54,282 bases of DNA. Origin: Clostridium sp. CS001. Lineage in GTDB: Bacteria > Bacillota > Clostridia > Clostridiales > Clostridiaceae. The stretch covers positions 1 through 54,282 of the forward strand of contig NZ_JAIZZN010000026.1 of assembly GCF_020443565.1 (NCBI RefSeq). The letters are read 5' to 3'. Below are positions 42,611 through 50,153 of the stretch, one piece after another. Both the position numbers and the translations under genes were made by a program. Within the stretch, counting starts at the first letter, position 1, and every line of letters begins with the position of its first letter. Under the pieces are notes generated by a model, which was given only the letters and a program-made list of their open reading frames with translations, searched no databases and had not been told where the DNA came from.

Positions 42611-42815
42611 ACACTTATAGAAGTAGGAAACTTACTTCTGAAATGTTGTTAATGTAGCTCCGAGAGTAATATCTTGGAGCTTTTATTAGTGGTATAATAA
42701 AGTTAAATCATCACCTGCGGTGCTGCAATATTAACGGCTTCAGAAGGAGATTTAGACTCCCACTTGTAGAAGTAGGAGACTTTCATTCTGAAATGTCGTT
42801 AAAAATAGCTGAGAT
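42611..42815 (+). repeat. Imperfect duplicated hairpin element, possible IS200/IS605-type relic
   Basis: A segment of about 50 bp (ACTTRTAGAAGTAGGARACTT...TTCTGAAATGTYGTTAA) occurs at 42611-42665 and again at 42759-42815. The second copy lies in a nested palindrome: TTAACG/CGTTAA, TTCAGAA/TTCTGAA and CTCCCACTT/AAGTAGGAG. The same stretch is open in one frame (NINGFRRRFRLPLVEVGDFH and on), as expected for the tail of an old transposon gene. The terminator 42656-42682 lies between the copies. The gap contains nothing else I recognise. Confidence 0.45.
42656..42682 (+). terminator. Terminator, CTCTGAGAATAATAT family (copy 2)
   Basis: AGCTCCGAGA and TTGGAGCT pair around GTAATATC, followed by TTTTATT. 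It ends dsdA transcription after the first repeat copy. Confidence 0.65.
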
Positions 42816-42858
42816 TAATAGATAGAACAAAGAAAAAACAAAAAAGGAGCAATAATAT

Positions 42859-43392
42859 ATGATAAATAAAGCAATAATTTTTGCAACAAATGCCCATGCA
42901 AATCAATTTAGAAAAGGTTCAAATACACCTTATATTTTACATCCATTAGAAGCTGGTATAATTGTTTCACAAATAACTTGTGATGAAGATTTAATTTGCG
43001 CAGCAATACTTCATGATGTAGTTGAAGACACAAAGGTAACAATAGATATGGTAAAAAGTGAGTTCAATGATAGAATTGCTAATATAGTTCTTTCTGAAAG
43101 TGAAGATAAATCTAGGAGTTGGAAACATAGAAAAGCACATACTCTTAAATCTTTGAAAGAAGAAAAGAGTGAAGAGGTAGGTATTGTGGCTTTGGGTGAT
43201 AAACTTTCTAACATGAGAGCTATTCATAGAGATTTACAAAGAATTGGCGATGAACTTTGGGAAGTATTTAATGTTAAAGATAAGAATGAGCACAAATGGT
43301 ATTATGTCGGTCTTGTAGATAGCCTTAGTTACCTTTGTGAATATAATGAATATCAAGAGTTCAAAAACTTAGTGCATGAAGTTTTTAAGTAA
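42859..43392 (+). CDS. HD-domain phosphohydrolase, Mesh1/SpoT-hydrolase-like
   Basis: 177 residues, ATG behind AAAAGGAGCAATAAT. The domain matches the (p)ppGpp hydrolase part of RelA/SpoT proteins: AIIFATNAHANQFRKGSNTPYI then LHPLEAG (first metal His), CAAILHDVVEDTKVT (HD and ED motifs) and VGIVALGDKLSNMRAIHRD (final metal Asp). The synthetase domain is absent and the protein is short, so it is a small alarmone hydrolase candidate. Some relatives act on other nucleotides. Monocistronic, flanked by hairpins; it lies next to a relic repeat. Confidence 0.85.
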   Translation: MINKAIIFATNAHANQFRKGSNTPYILHPLEAGIIVSQITCDEDLICAAILHDVVEDTKVTIDMVKSEFNDRIANIVLSESEDKSRSWKHRKAHTLKSLKEEKSEEVGIVALGDKLSNMRAIHRDLQRIGDELWEVFNVKDKNEHKWYYVGLVDSLSYLCEYNEYQEFKNLVHEVFK

Positions 43393-43400
43393 GTAATTTT

Positions 43401-43440
43401 AATGGTACAAGGTACTATATATTTGGTATCTGGTACCATT
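43401..43440 (+). terminator. Hairpin after the HD hydrolase gene
   Basis: AATGGTAC and GTACCATT are perfectly complementary with extra GGTAC pairing inside; the T content behind is weak (ATTGTACG). A terminator or mRNA-end hairpin. Confidence 0.45.
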
Positions 43441-43533
43441 ATTGTACGGAAATCGTCATTTTTTAATAAGACTTTCGTAATATCTTCACTTTATAATAAA
43501 AGTACAAGCTTTTTATAAAGAGGGGGAATTCAC

Positions 43534-44157
43534 ATGGAAATTAATGCAGGGAAAAGAGTTAAAAGAGGAAGAAGAAAGCCAAGAATAAGTAGCATTAAGT
43601 ACATATTAATAGCTTCTGCCTTATTGTTTTTTGTACCACTATTGTATGTTGAACTAAATTTCAATTCGAATGATAAAGTTAATAGTAGTGATCTAGAAAG
43701 GAAATTATATTATTCCATGAGTAAAAAAGATAATAGAATAAAAGCTTTTGATAGAGCAGTAGTTCTTAATAATGGGAAACCTATTAACACTTGTGTTTAC
43801 TTTTTAGCTGAGGTTTTAAGAATGAATGGTGAAAAAATAGATGATAGTGTATGTAACACAACTCAACTATTAGAAATAATGAAAAAAGAAGGCTTTGAAA
43901 AAGAAAAAAACTATAAGAAGTTAAAGCCAGGTAATATTTGTTTTACTACGGATGAAAGATTAACAGCTATGGGTGCCCCCACTCATACGTTTATATTTAT
44001 GGGGTGGAAAGATCAAGGAGTATATGATTATGCATATATTTGTGATAATCAAGCAAATGAGTACAAGGGGAATTTATATCACCTAAGAAACATAGCACAA
44101 GTTGAAAATGTTAATGGCAATACAAAGGAACCTTTTAGCTTTTTTATGTACAAATAG
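43534..44157 (+). CDS. Membrane-anchored NlpC/P60-like protein, putative
   Basis: 207 residues. A very basic N-terminus (KRVKRGRRKPR) precedes one membrane helix (about 21-40), so the bulk is outside. The outer part has a papain-like order of residues: NTCVYFLAEVLR with C87, GAPTHTFIFMGW with H151, and YICDNQANEYKGNLYHLRN with D171/N172. KKLKPGNICFTTDE before the His is a common NlpC/P60 block. This points to a peptidoglycan amidase or peptidase, but the similarity is by motif order only. It starts behind AGAGGGGGAATTCAC and ends 49 bp before a response-regulator gene, suggesting the three genes act together in wall sensing. Confidence 0.55.
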   Translation: MEINAGKRVKRGRRKPRISSIKYILIASALLFFVPLLYVELNFNSNDKVNSSDLERKLYYSMSKKDNRIKAFDRAVVLNNGKPINTCVYFLAEVLRMNGEKIDDSVCNTTQLLEIMKKEGFEKEKNYKKLKPGNICFTTDERLTAMGAPTHTFIFMGWKDQGVYDYAYICDNQANEYKGNLYHLRNIAQVENVNGNTKEPFSFFMYK

Positions 44158-44206
44158 AAAGGTTTCATATATAAAGGAGCGGGGAAGGTTAGAAGGGGGT
44201 GCTCAT

Positions 44207-44908
44207 GTGAATAGCTATAATGTACTTGTAGTAGATGATGAAATAGAAATTAGAGATGCTATTGAAATATACTTAAGGAGTATCGAAAATATAAATATAA
44301 TAAAGGTAGCTGATGGGTTGGATGCTTTACAGGTTTTAGAAAATAATGAAGTTCATGTCATAATATTAGATATTATGATGCCTAGGCTGGATGGTGTAAG
44401 AACTTGTATTAAAATACGAGAAAAAAAGAATATCCCCATTATAATGTTATCTGCTAAGGGGGAAGACAGTGATAAAATTATAGGATTGAATATAGGTGCC
44501 GACGATTATATAACAAAACCTTTTAATCCTTTAGAGCTAGTTGCAAGGGTGAAATCACAGCTTAGACGTTATGTGGATTTAGGCAATTTTACAAAAACAG
44601 TAAATGATGGCGACACAGTTATAGGTGAATTAATAATAAACAAAGATAGTCATGTGGTTACTTTGGAGGGGAGCGAAGTTAAACTAACACCTATAGAGTA
44701 TAAAATATTACTACTTTTAGCTAAAAGTCGTGGCAGGGTATTTTCCTCACAAGAGATTTATGAAAGAGTTTGGGATGAGCCTGCCTTTAAAACTGAGAAT
44801 ACAGTCTCAGTGCATATAAGAAGATTAAGGAAAAAGATAGAAATTAATACTAAGGAGCCTAGATATATTAGGGTGGTATGGGGAGTTGGCTACAAAATTG
44901 AAAAGTAA
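44207..44908 (+). CDS. OmpR-family response regulator (VanR-like)
   Basis: 233 residues from the GTG behind AGAAGGGGGTGCTCAT; the longer reading runs back into the previous gene without a ribosome site. Receiver: VVDDE (D10, D11), the phospho-acceptor in VIILDIMMPRLDGVRTCIKI, the SAK switch and ADDYITKPFNPLELVARV. Winged helix: VKLTPIEYKILLLLAKSRGR then VFSSQEIYERVWDEPAFKTE and NTVSVHIRRLRKKIEINTKE. The spacing and ERVW block resemble VanR-type regulators. Its end overlaps the kinase gene. Targets are unknown; the upstream NlpC/P60-like gene hints at cell-wall stress. Confidence 0.93.
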   Translation: MNSYNVLVVDDEIEIRDAIEIYLRSIENINIIKVADGLDALQVLENNEVHVIILDIMMPRLDGVRTCIKIREKKNIPIIMLSAKGEDSDKIIGLNIGADDYITKPFNPLELVARVKSQLRRYVDLGNFTKTVNDGDTVIGELIINKDSHVVTLEGSEVKLTPIEYKILLLLAKSRGRVFSSQEIYERVWDEPAFKTENTVSVHIRRLRKKIEINTKEPRYIRVVWGVGYKIEK

Positions 44909-46847
44909 AATATTAAGTTATAATAAGTTATGGGAAGTATTAGAAAAAAGTGTGCTTATAATATTTATATTAATTGTTATTGTTTCTTTTGCAATAATAA
45001 GTAACTTACAAAACCTACGTATTAGCAATAATCAAATGAGTAACCTTGAATTAAGAATATCAGAATCTAAGGAGAGACTAGAAGAAGTAAATAAATCTGA
45101 GAAGAATGATAATGATACTAATTGGATTACGTACGATTTATGGTTAAGTAAATGTGCAACCACTGGTAACTCTTATTTATATGATAATACAAATTTTTTA
45201 AAGCTTTTATCAGAAAAAACACAGGAGGAATTGAATAAAGTAAGCGCAGGTAATAAAACTTTAAAAAAACAAGTTGACTATAACAATATAGTGAAATTTA
45301 TAGTTATTGATAAAAGCAAAAATACATTTCTAACTAATGATATTAATAATATTAAGTTTATAAAAGATAATCTTAAACTCTTTTCTAAAGAGAGTGGGGA
45401 ACTATTTAAGTATGTATCAAACATAGGAAAGTGGTATAACATAACTTACACTTCTCAAACTGCTCCAGCATATAAATATCAAGAAGGCTATGAAGTTGAA
45501 AATCCTAATAATTTTGTTGAGGCCTATTGGTTTCCAAAGGATTATAAGTATTTAGGGGAAGATGAGGTTATTATAAGGAATATCCTTGAAAATGAAAAAT
45601 TAAATCAACAAAATATAATAAAGTCTAGTAATGAAGGTATTGTTAGTGTAAAAAGTAACTTGGTAAAATATAAAATTTCAATTCTTATATATTTAGTTTT
45701 AATTATGATTATGATTCTAGCCTTATATTTCCTTAGTAAAGAAAGAATTATACGCGGGATGAAGGAAAGTTTTGTAGTGAAAATAGTACAAAATATAGAT
45801 AGATGGTTAGGAAATAGAAGTACACTTTTTAAGTTAACTGTTTTTTTTCTATTTACATTATCAGTACTATTGATGTTCATAGTTCTAATAAGTAGTTCCA
45901 GCTTAACTCATGAATTAATAATTATGTTTATTCTATGGATATTGTTTTATTTAATAGCTATATTTCCTAGAATTTTTAAGTTTTCAAAGTATATAGATGA
46001 AATAACTGATGGAATTGAGAAAATAACCAGTGGTGATTTAGATCACTTTATAGAAGAAAAAGGAGATAACTCACTTTCTAGGCTAGCTTATAACATAAAT
46101 AAGTTAAATAAAGGCTTTAAAGTATCTATAGAAGATCAAATAAAAAATGAAAAATTAAAAAGTGAATTAGTAGCTAATGTATCACATGATTTAAAAACTC
46201 CTCTAACTTCAATAATTAATTATACGGATATATTGTTAAGAGAAAATATTTCAGAGGAAGAAAAAATAAAATACCTAAATATCCTTAATAGAAAAGGGTT
46301 GAAACTTAAAAGTCTTATAGAAGACTTATTTGAAATATCAAAAATTAACAGTGGCAAAGTTGAATTGAATATGGAGAATGTTGATTTAATAGAACTCGCA
46401 TCTCAGGCTATAGCGGAGTATTCAGACTCTGAAATTTATAGTGATAAGAATCTAATCTTTATTTTTAAGCCATATACTACAAAAATTGAACTGAATTTAG
46501 ATGGCAAAAACATGTCTAGAGTCTTTGAAAACCTGATAAATAATGCATTAAAGTATTCATTAAATAATACAAGAGTTTTTATAGAAATTGAGGAAGTTTT
46601 GCCGATAAGAAAGATTAAAAAAGGAATTAAAATATCCTTTAAAAATACATCTTCAACGGCATTAGATTTTCACAAAGAAGAAATATTTGAAAGATTCACT
46701 AGAGGTGATAAATCCAGAAATTCTAATATTGATGGAAATGGTCTGGGCCTTGCAATAGCTAAGAGTATAGTAGAACTTCATGACGGAAAGATGTACATTG
46801 ATTTTGATGGAGACATGTTTAAGGTTATAATTGAATTGTATTATTAG
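44898..46847 (+). CDS. Sensor histidine kinase with four membrane helices
   Basis: About 649 residues. The start is one of two TTG codons inside the end of the regulator gene; 44898 is preferred because GGGGAG lies upstream, whereas 44886 abuts it. Helices: about 17-37, 260-280, 311-333 and 338-358, so a 220-residue external domain is followed by a three-helix membrane unit. A HAMP-like region has DEITDGIEKITSGDLDHFIE. The H-box is NVSHDLKTPLTSIINYTDIL (H430). ATPase: NLINNALKYSLNNTRV (N box), FERFTRGDKSRN and GNGLGLAIAKSIVELHDGKM (G2). The general form matches VanS/CroS-like kinases of unknown ligand. Confidence 0.92.
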   Translation: MKSKILSYNKLWEVLEKSVLIIFILIVIVSFAIISNLQNLRISNNQMSNLELRISESKERLEEVNKSEKNDNDTNWITYDLWLSKCATTGNSYLYDNTNFLKLLSEKTQEELNKVSAGNKTLKKQVDYNNIVKFIVIDKSKNTFLTNDINNIKFIKDNLKLFSKESGELFKYVSNIGKWYNITYTSQTAPAYKYQEGYEVENPNNFVEAYWFPKDYKYLGEDEVIIRNILENEKLNQQNIIKSSNEGIVSVKSNLVKYKISILIYLVLIMIMILALYFLSKERIIRGMKESFVVKIVQNIDRWLGNRSTLFKLTVFFLFTLSVLLMFIVLISSSSLTHELIIMFILWILFYLIAIFPRIFKFSKYIDEITDGIEKITSGDLDHFIEEKGDNSLSRLAYNINKLNKGFKVSIEDQIKNEKLKSELVANVSHDLKTPLTSIINYTDILLRENISEEEKIKYLNILNRKGLKLKSLIEDLFEISKINSGKVELNMENVDLIELASQAIAEYSDSEIYSDKNLIFIFKPYTTKIELNLDGKNMSRVFENLINNALKYSLNNTRVFIEIEEVLPIRKIKKGIKISFKNTSSTALDFHKEEIFERFTRGDKSRNSNIDGNGLGLAIAKSIVELHDGKMYIDFDGDMFKVIIELYY

Positions 46848-46920
46848 CAGAGAAACTTTTAAAATCCAAAAGGTATAAGAGATGATTAAAAGTTAATTTA
46901 AAATATAGATACAATTAAGA

Positions 46921-46948
46921 TTGCTCTGAGAATAACATCTCGGGGCAA
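46921..46948 (+). terminator. Terminator, CTCTGAGAATAATAT family (copy 3)
   Basis: TTGCTCTGAG and CTCGGGGCAA pair around AATAACAT, with TTTATT behind. It follows the kinase gene. The remainder of 46849-47101 is AT-rich and otherwise empty apart from the MATE ribosome site. Confidence 0.65.
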
Positions 46949-47101
46949 TTTATTGTGATATATATAAGTTTTAATGACATCTTAAAGCCGTTAATGTTAT
47001 ACAATTGAAGATGAAGATTTAAAGGAAAACATTACGTAGACGTCGAAATAAATACTAGTGTGCCTATGATACAAAAGAAAAGAAAGTTGGGGGATTAGAT
47101 A

Positions 47102-48472
47102 ATGAAAGTGGATTTGACAAAAGGAAGCATTTTAAAAAAGCTTATAATTTTGGCATTGCCTATTATGGGAACATCATTGATACAAACTGCTTATAGTTTA
47201 ACAGATATGATATGGGTTGGAGCATTAGGTTCTAGGGCAGTGACTGCAGTAGGAGCAGTGGGCTTTTACACATGGCTTGCCTTCGCATTTATTACAATTC
47301 CCAAAATAGGGGCAGAGGTTGGAGTAGCTCAGTCTGTAGGAAAAAAAGATATAAAAGAAACTAAAAGCTATATTAGACATTCAATACAAATGAACTTAGT
47401 GTTTGCAGTGTTGTATGGGATTGTAATGCTAATTTTTAGAAAACAGCTCATAGGTTTCTTTAACATTCAGGGTAAAGATATTGTTAGTATGGCAACTAGT
47501 TATCTTGCTATAGTTTCAGTGGGGATGGTATTTTTCTTTATGCCTCCTATTTTTACAGCAATATTCAATGGACATGGGGATAGTCAGACACCTTTTAGAA
47601 TAAATGTAGTTGGACTTATTGTTAATATAATATTAGATCCGCTTTTAATATTAGGAGTTGGGCCATTTCCTAAATTAGGAGTCCCAGGAGCTGCTGTGGC
47701 AACAATTTTTGCTCAGTTTGTTGTAACAATAACATATATATTTGTTATTATAAAGAAAACTGATTATTTTAATGAACTAAATTTTCTGCAAAAACCTGAT
47801 TGGAAGCATATAAGGAAGATTTCTAAATTTGGAATGCCTGTAGCAGTTCAAAGTGCAGTGTTTACCTTTATAGGAATGATAATTGCAAGAATACTTTCTA
47901 GATGGGGATCAACTGCAATTGCAGTACAAAGTGTTGGAGCGCAAATAGAGTCCATATCTTGGATGACGGCTGGAGGTTTTCAAACTGCATTAAGTGCCTT
48001 TGTAGGACAAAATTTTGGAGCGAAAAAGTGGGAAAGAATATATAAGGGATACTTTACTGCAATAGGAGTTATTGCGGTTATTGGTATAATGACATCCTGT
48101 CTTCTAATATTCTTGCCAGGACCTATTTTTTCTGTTTTTATTAAAGAGAAAGATGTAATAAGGGAGGGAATAGTGTATTTAAGGATACTTGGGGTTTCGC
48201 AGTTTTTTATGTGTATAGAAATAACTACAGCAGGTGCATTTAATGGTCTTGGAAGAACTGTTCCGCCTTCAATAGTAGGAATTGTTTTAAATGCTATGAG
48301 AATTCCAGGAGCTCTTTTCTTGTCAAAGTTTATAGGGCTTAATGGAGTATGGTGGAGCGTAAGCATTAGCAGCATCATAAAAGGATTAATACTTACAAGT
48401 TGGTTTATCATATTACTATTAAGGCATCCAGAAATAAAAGGAAAGAAACTTATAGAAAGGGGTAGTTTTTAA
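47102..48472 (+). CDS. MATE-family multidrug/sodium antiporter
   Basis: 456 residues, 12 membrane helices in two similar halves. Family marks: GSILKKLIILALPIMGTSLIQTA then YSLTDMIWVGALGSRAV near the N-terminus, PKIGAEVGVAQSVGKKD, FNGHGDSQTPFRINVVGLIV followed by NIILDPLLILG in the first half, and FQTALSAFVGQNFGAKKWER and FNGLGRTVPPSIVGIVLNAM in the second. Exports cationic drugs or metabolites in exchange for Na+ or H+. The ATG follows GTTGGGGGATTAGATA. Its stop codon overlaps the ATG of the next gene, so the two are co-translated. Confidence 0.92.
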   Translation: MKVDLTKGSILKKLIILALPIMGTSLIQTAYSLTDMIWVGALGSRAVTAVGAVGFYTWLAFAFITIPKIGAEVGVAQSVGKKDIKETKSYIRHSIQMNLVFAVLYGIVMLIFRKQLIGFFNIQGKDIVSMATSYLAIVSVGMVFFFMPPIFTAIFNGHGDSQTPFRINVVGLIVNIILDPLLILGVGPFPKLGVPGAAVATIFAQFVVTITYIFVIIKKTDYFNELNFLQKPDWKHIRKISKFGMPVAVQSAVFTFIGMIIARILSRWGSTAIAVQSVGAQIESISWMTAGGFQTALSAFVGQNFGAKKWERIYKGYFTAIGVIAVIGIMTSCLLIFLPGPIFSVFIKEKDVIREGIVYLRILGVSQFFMCIEITTAGAFNGLGRTVPPSIVGIVLNAMRIPGALFLSKFIGLNGVWWSVSISSIIKGLILTSWFIILLLRHPEIKGKKLIERGSF

Positions 48473-49137
48473 TGAAACAGTTTTATATTCGTTTATTGCG
48501 ATTAATCGGTGGGCTTTTCTTATATGCACTTGGAATTGTTGTTACAATGAATGCTCATATAGGATATGCGCCTTGGGATATTTTTCATGTTGGAATTTCA
48601 AAAACTGTAGGAATAAGTATTGGAAATGCTTCAATTATAATCGGTGTAATTGTTGTAATAATAGCAGTACTGCTTGGAGAGAAAATTGGAATTGGTACAA
48701 TTTTAAATATGTTGCTTATCGGTGTGTTTCTAGATGTACTTCTTAAATTAGATATAATTATGACGACAAATAACTTCTTAATTGGAATTTTAATGATGAT
48801 TATAGGATTGTTTATAATTTCATTAGCTTCATATTTTTACATTGGGTCAGGATTTGGAGCTGGACCAAGGGACAGTTTGATGGTTGCAATTACTCGAAAA
48901 ACGGGACTCCCAGTTGGTGTATGCCGAGGAACAATTGAACTTTTGGCAGCATTAGTCGGTTGGAAACTAGGAGGTATGATTGGTATAGGGACAATTATAT
49001 CTGCATTTGTAATAGGATTTTGTGTTCAGGTAACTTTTAAACTGTTAAAGTTTGATCCAACAAAGATCAAACATGAAACATTAGATATGACATATAGGGT
49101 GTTATTTAGAGATAAAGATGCGCAGATTGAAGAATAA
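48472..49137 (+). CDS. YczE/YyaS-type membrane protein
   Basis: 221 residues, five helices, starting in the TAATG overlap with the MATE gene. Marks: RLIGGLFLYALGIVVTMNAH, IGYAPWDIFHVGIS, YFYIGSGFGAGPRDSLMVAI and TGLPVGVCRGTIELLAALVG. This is the YczE/BcrA-like family of integral membrane proteins. In Bacillus, YczE is needed for surfactin and other lipopeptide phenotypes, but its biochemistry is unknown. Coupling to a MATE pump suggests a shared export function here; that is inference. Confidence 0.83.
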   Translation: MKQFYIRLLRLIGGLFLYALGIVVTMNAHIGYAPWDIFHVGISKTVGISIGNASIIIGVIVVIIAVLLGEKIGIGTILNMLLIGVFLDVLLKLDIIMTTNNFLIGILMMIIGLFIISLASYFYIGSGFGAGPRDSLMVAITRKTGLPVGVCRGTIELLAALVGWKLGGMIGIGTIISAFVIGFCVQVTFKLLKFDPTKIKHETLDMTYRVLFRDKDAQIEE

Positions 49138-49149
49138 ATATGTTATAAT

Positions 49150-49187
49150 AACCTTCATATAGCTCCATGCTATAGGTAGGTTGTTTT
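49150..49187 (+). terminator. Terminator of the MATE/YczE pair
   Basis: AACCTTCATATAGC and GCTATAGGTAGGTT pair imperfectly around TCCAT, followed by GTTTTTAT. It lies between the YczE-like gene and the methyltransferase gene. Confidence 0.6.
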
Positions 49188-49211
49188 TATGAGATAGGAG
49201 GAAAAGCTAGT

Positions 49212-50054
49212 ATGAGTAACTTAAACAAAGAGAAAAATTATGATATTGAAGACGGTATATGTATTGATAAAAATCAATGCTCATGGAATAGTGAAACCTA
49301 TGATGCATGGGTAAATAGATTTGGAGACCCAAGTGAAGCAATTAAGAAGATCAGTAAAGATCCAGCTAATATGATTTCAACCCTTTATAGTAAGTTTGGA
49401 AATGTTGAAGGGAAAAAAATAATGAATTTGATGGGATCCAATGGCACTAAAGCTGTAGCGCTAGCCTTATTAGGTGCAGATGTGACAGTAGTTGATTTTT
49501 CAGAAGGAAATAAACGGTATGCTATGAAACTAGCAGAAGAGGCAGGGGTAAAAATAGAATATATATTATCTGATGTGCTTAAGCTTACAGAAGAACAATT
49601 ATCAGGCGACTTTGATATTGTATTTGCTGAAATGGGAATACTGCATTACTTTACAGATTTAAAACCTTTTATGGATACAATATATAAACTATTAAAAACT
49701 GATGGATTATTTGTTATTAGGGATTTTCATCCGGTTTCTACTAAACTTATTACTTCAAGGGGGTCAACTTCTAAGGTGCGTAAACACAAAGTAACGGGAG
49801 ACTATTTTGACGCCACATTAAAAGAAAAAGAAGTGTCTTACTCAAAATATTCAAGCGACAATGATAGTGCACAAAAGGTGTTGCTACGTTTATGGAATTT
49901 GGGGGAAGTTGTTACTAGTATTGCTAGTAGTGGGTTTATAATTAAAAGCCTAGAAGAGGAACCTAATTTATCATCTGATATCTTTGATAAAGGTATTCCT
50001 AAGACGTTTACTATTGTAGCTAAAAGTGCCACCCACGTGGCAAGTGGCAAGTAG
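49212..50054 (+). CDS. SAM-dependent methyltransferase
   Basis: 280 residues, ATG behind GATAGGAGGAAAAGCTAGT. Class I Rossmann fold: NLMGSNGTKAVALALLGADV (motif I with the glycine loop partly replaced), TVVDFSEGNKRYAMKLAEEA, YILSDVLKLTEEQL, FDIVFAEMGILHYFTDLKPF and YKLLKTDGLFVIRDFHPVST. Its acceptor is unknown; such proteins are often annotated as UbiE/arsenite-type without proof. The last nine residues (SATHVASGK) and the stop codon are encoded by a copy of the palindromic repeat also found at 23119, so the natural C-terminus has been replaced or extended. Confidence 0.82.
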   Translation: MSNLNKEKNYDIEDGICIDKNQCSWNSETYDAWVNRFGDPSEAIKKISKDPANMISTLYSKFGNVEGKKIMNLMGSNGTKAVALALLGADVTVVDFSEGNKRYAMKLAEEAGVKIEYILSDVLKLTEEQLSGDFDIVFAEMGILHYFTDLKPFMDTIYKLLKTDGLFVIRDFHPVSTKLITSRGSTSKVRKHKVTGDYFDATLKEKEVSYSKYSSDNDSAQKVLLRLWNLGEVVTSIASSGFIIKSLEEEPNLSSDIFDKGIPKTFTIVAKSATHVASGK

Positions 50055-50060
50055 TGAATA
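50026..50060. repeat. Short palindromic repeat, copy B, inside the methyltransferase 3' end
   Basis: GTGCCACCCACGTGGCAAGT... matches copy A at 23119-23152 at all but two positions plus one inserted C. It has the palindrome CCACGTGG and outer arms TGCCAC/GTGGCA. It supplies the final codons and TAG stop of the methyltransferase. Confidence 0.6.
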
Positions 50061-50075
50061 TGGAATACAACACAT

Positions 50076-50123
50076 AAAATCCCTATCTTAAGTTATTTAA
50101 TAACTTAAGATAGGGATTTTTTT
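50076..50123. terminator. Very strong two-way terminator
   Basis: A perfect 21-bp stem (50076-50096 with 50100-50120; core CCCTATCTTAAG) with a 3-nt loop and T7 on the plus strand. It lies between the methyltransferase gene and the convergent repeat-protein gene. Confidence 0.95.
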
Positions 50124-50153
50124 AATTAGTATATATACACGTATAAATATGAG

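Noticed and set aside
47980-48411. 143-codon antisense frame within the MATE gene
   Set aside because: Shadow of hydrophobic codons on the other strand; no ribosome site.
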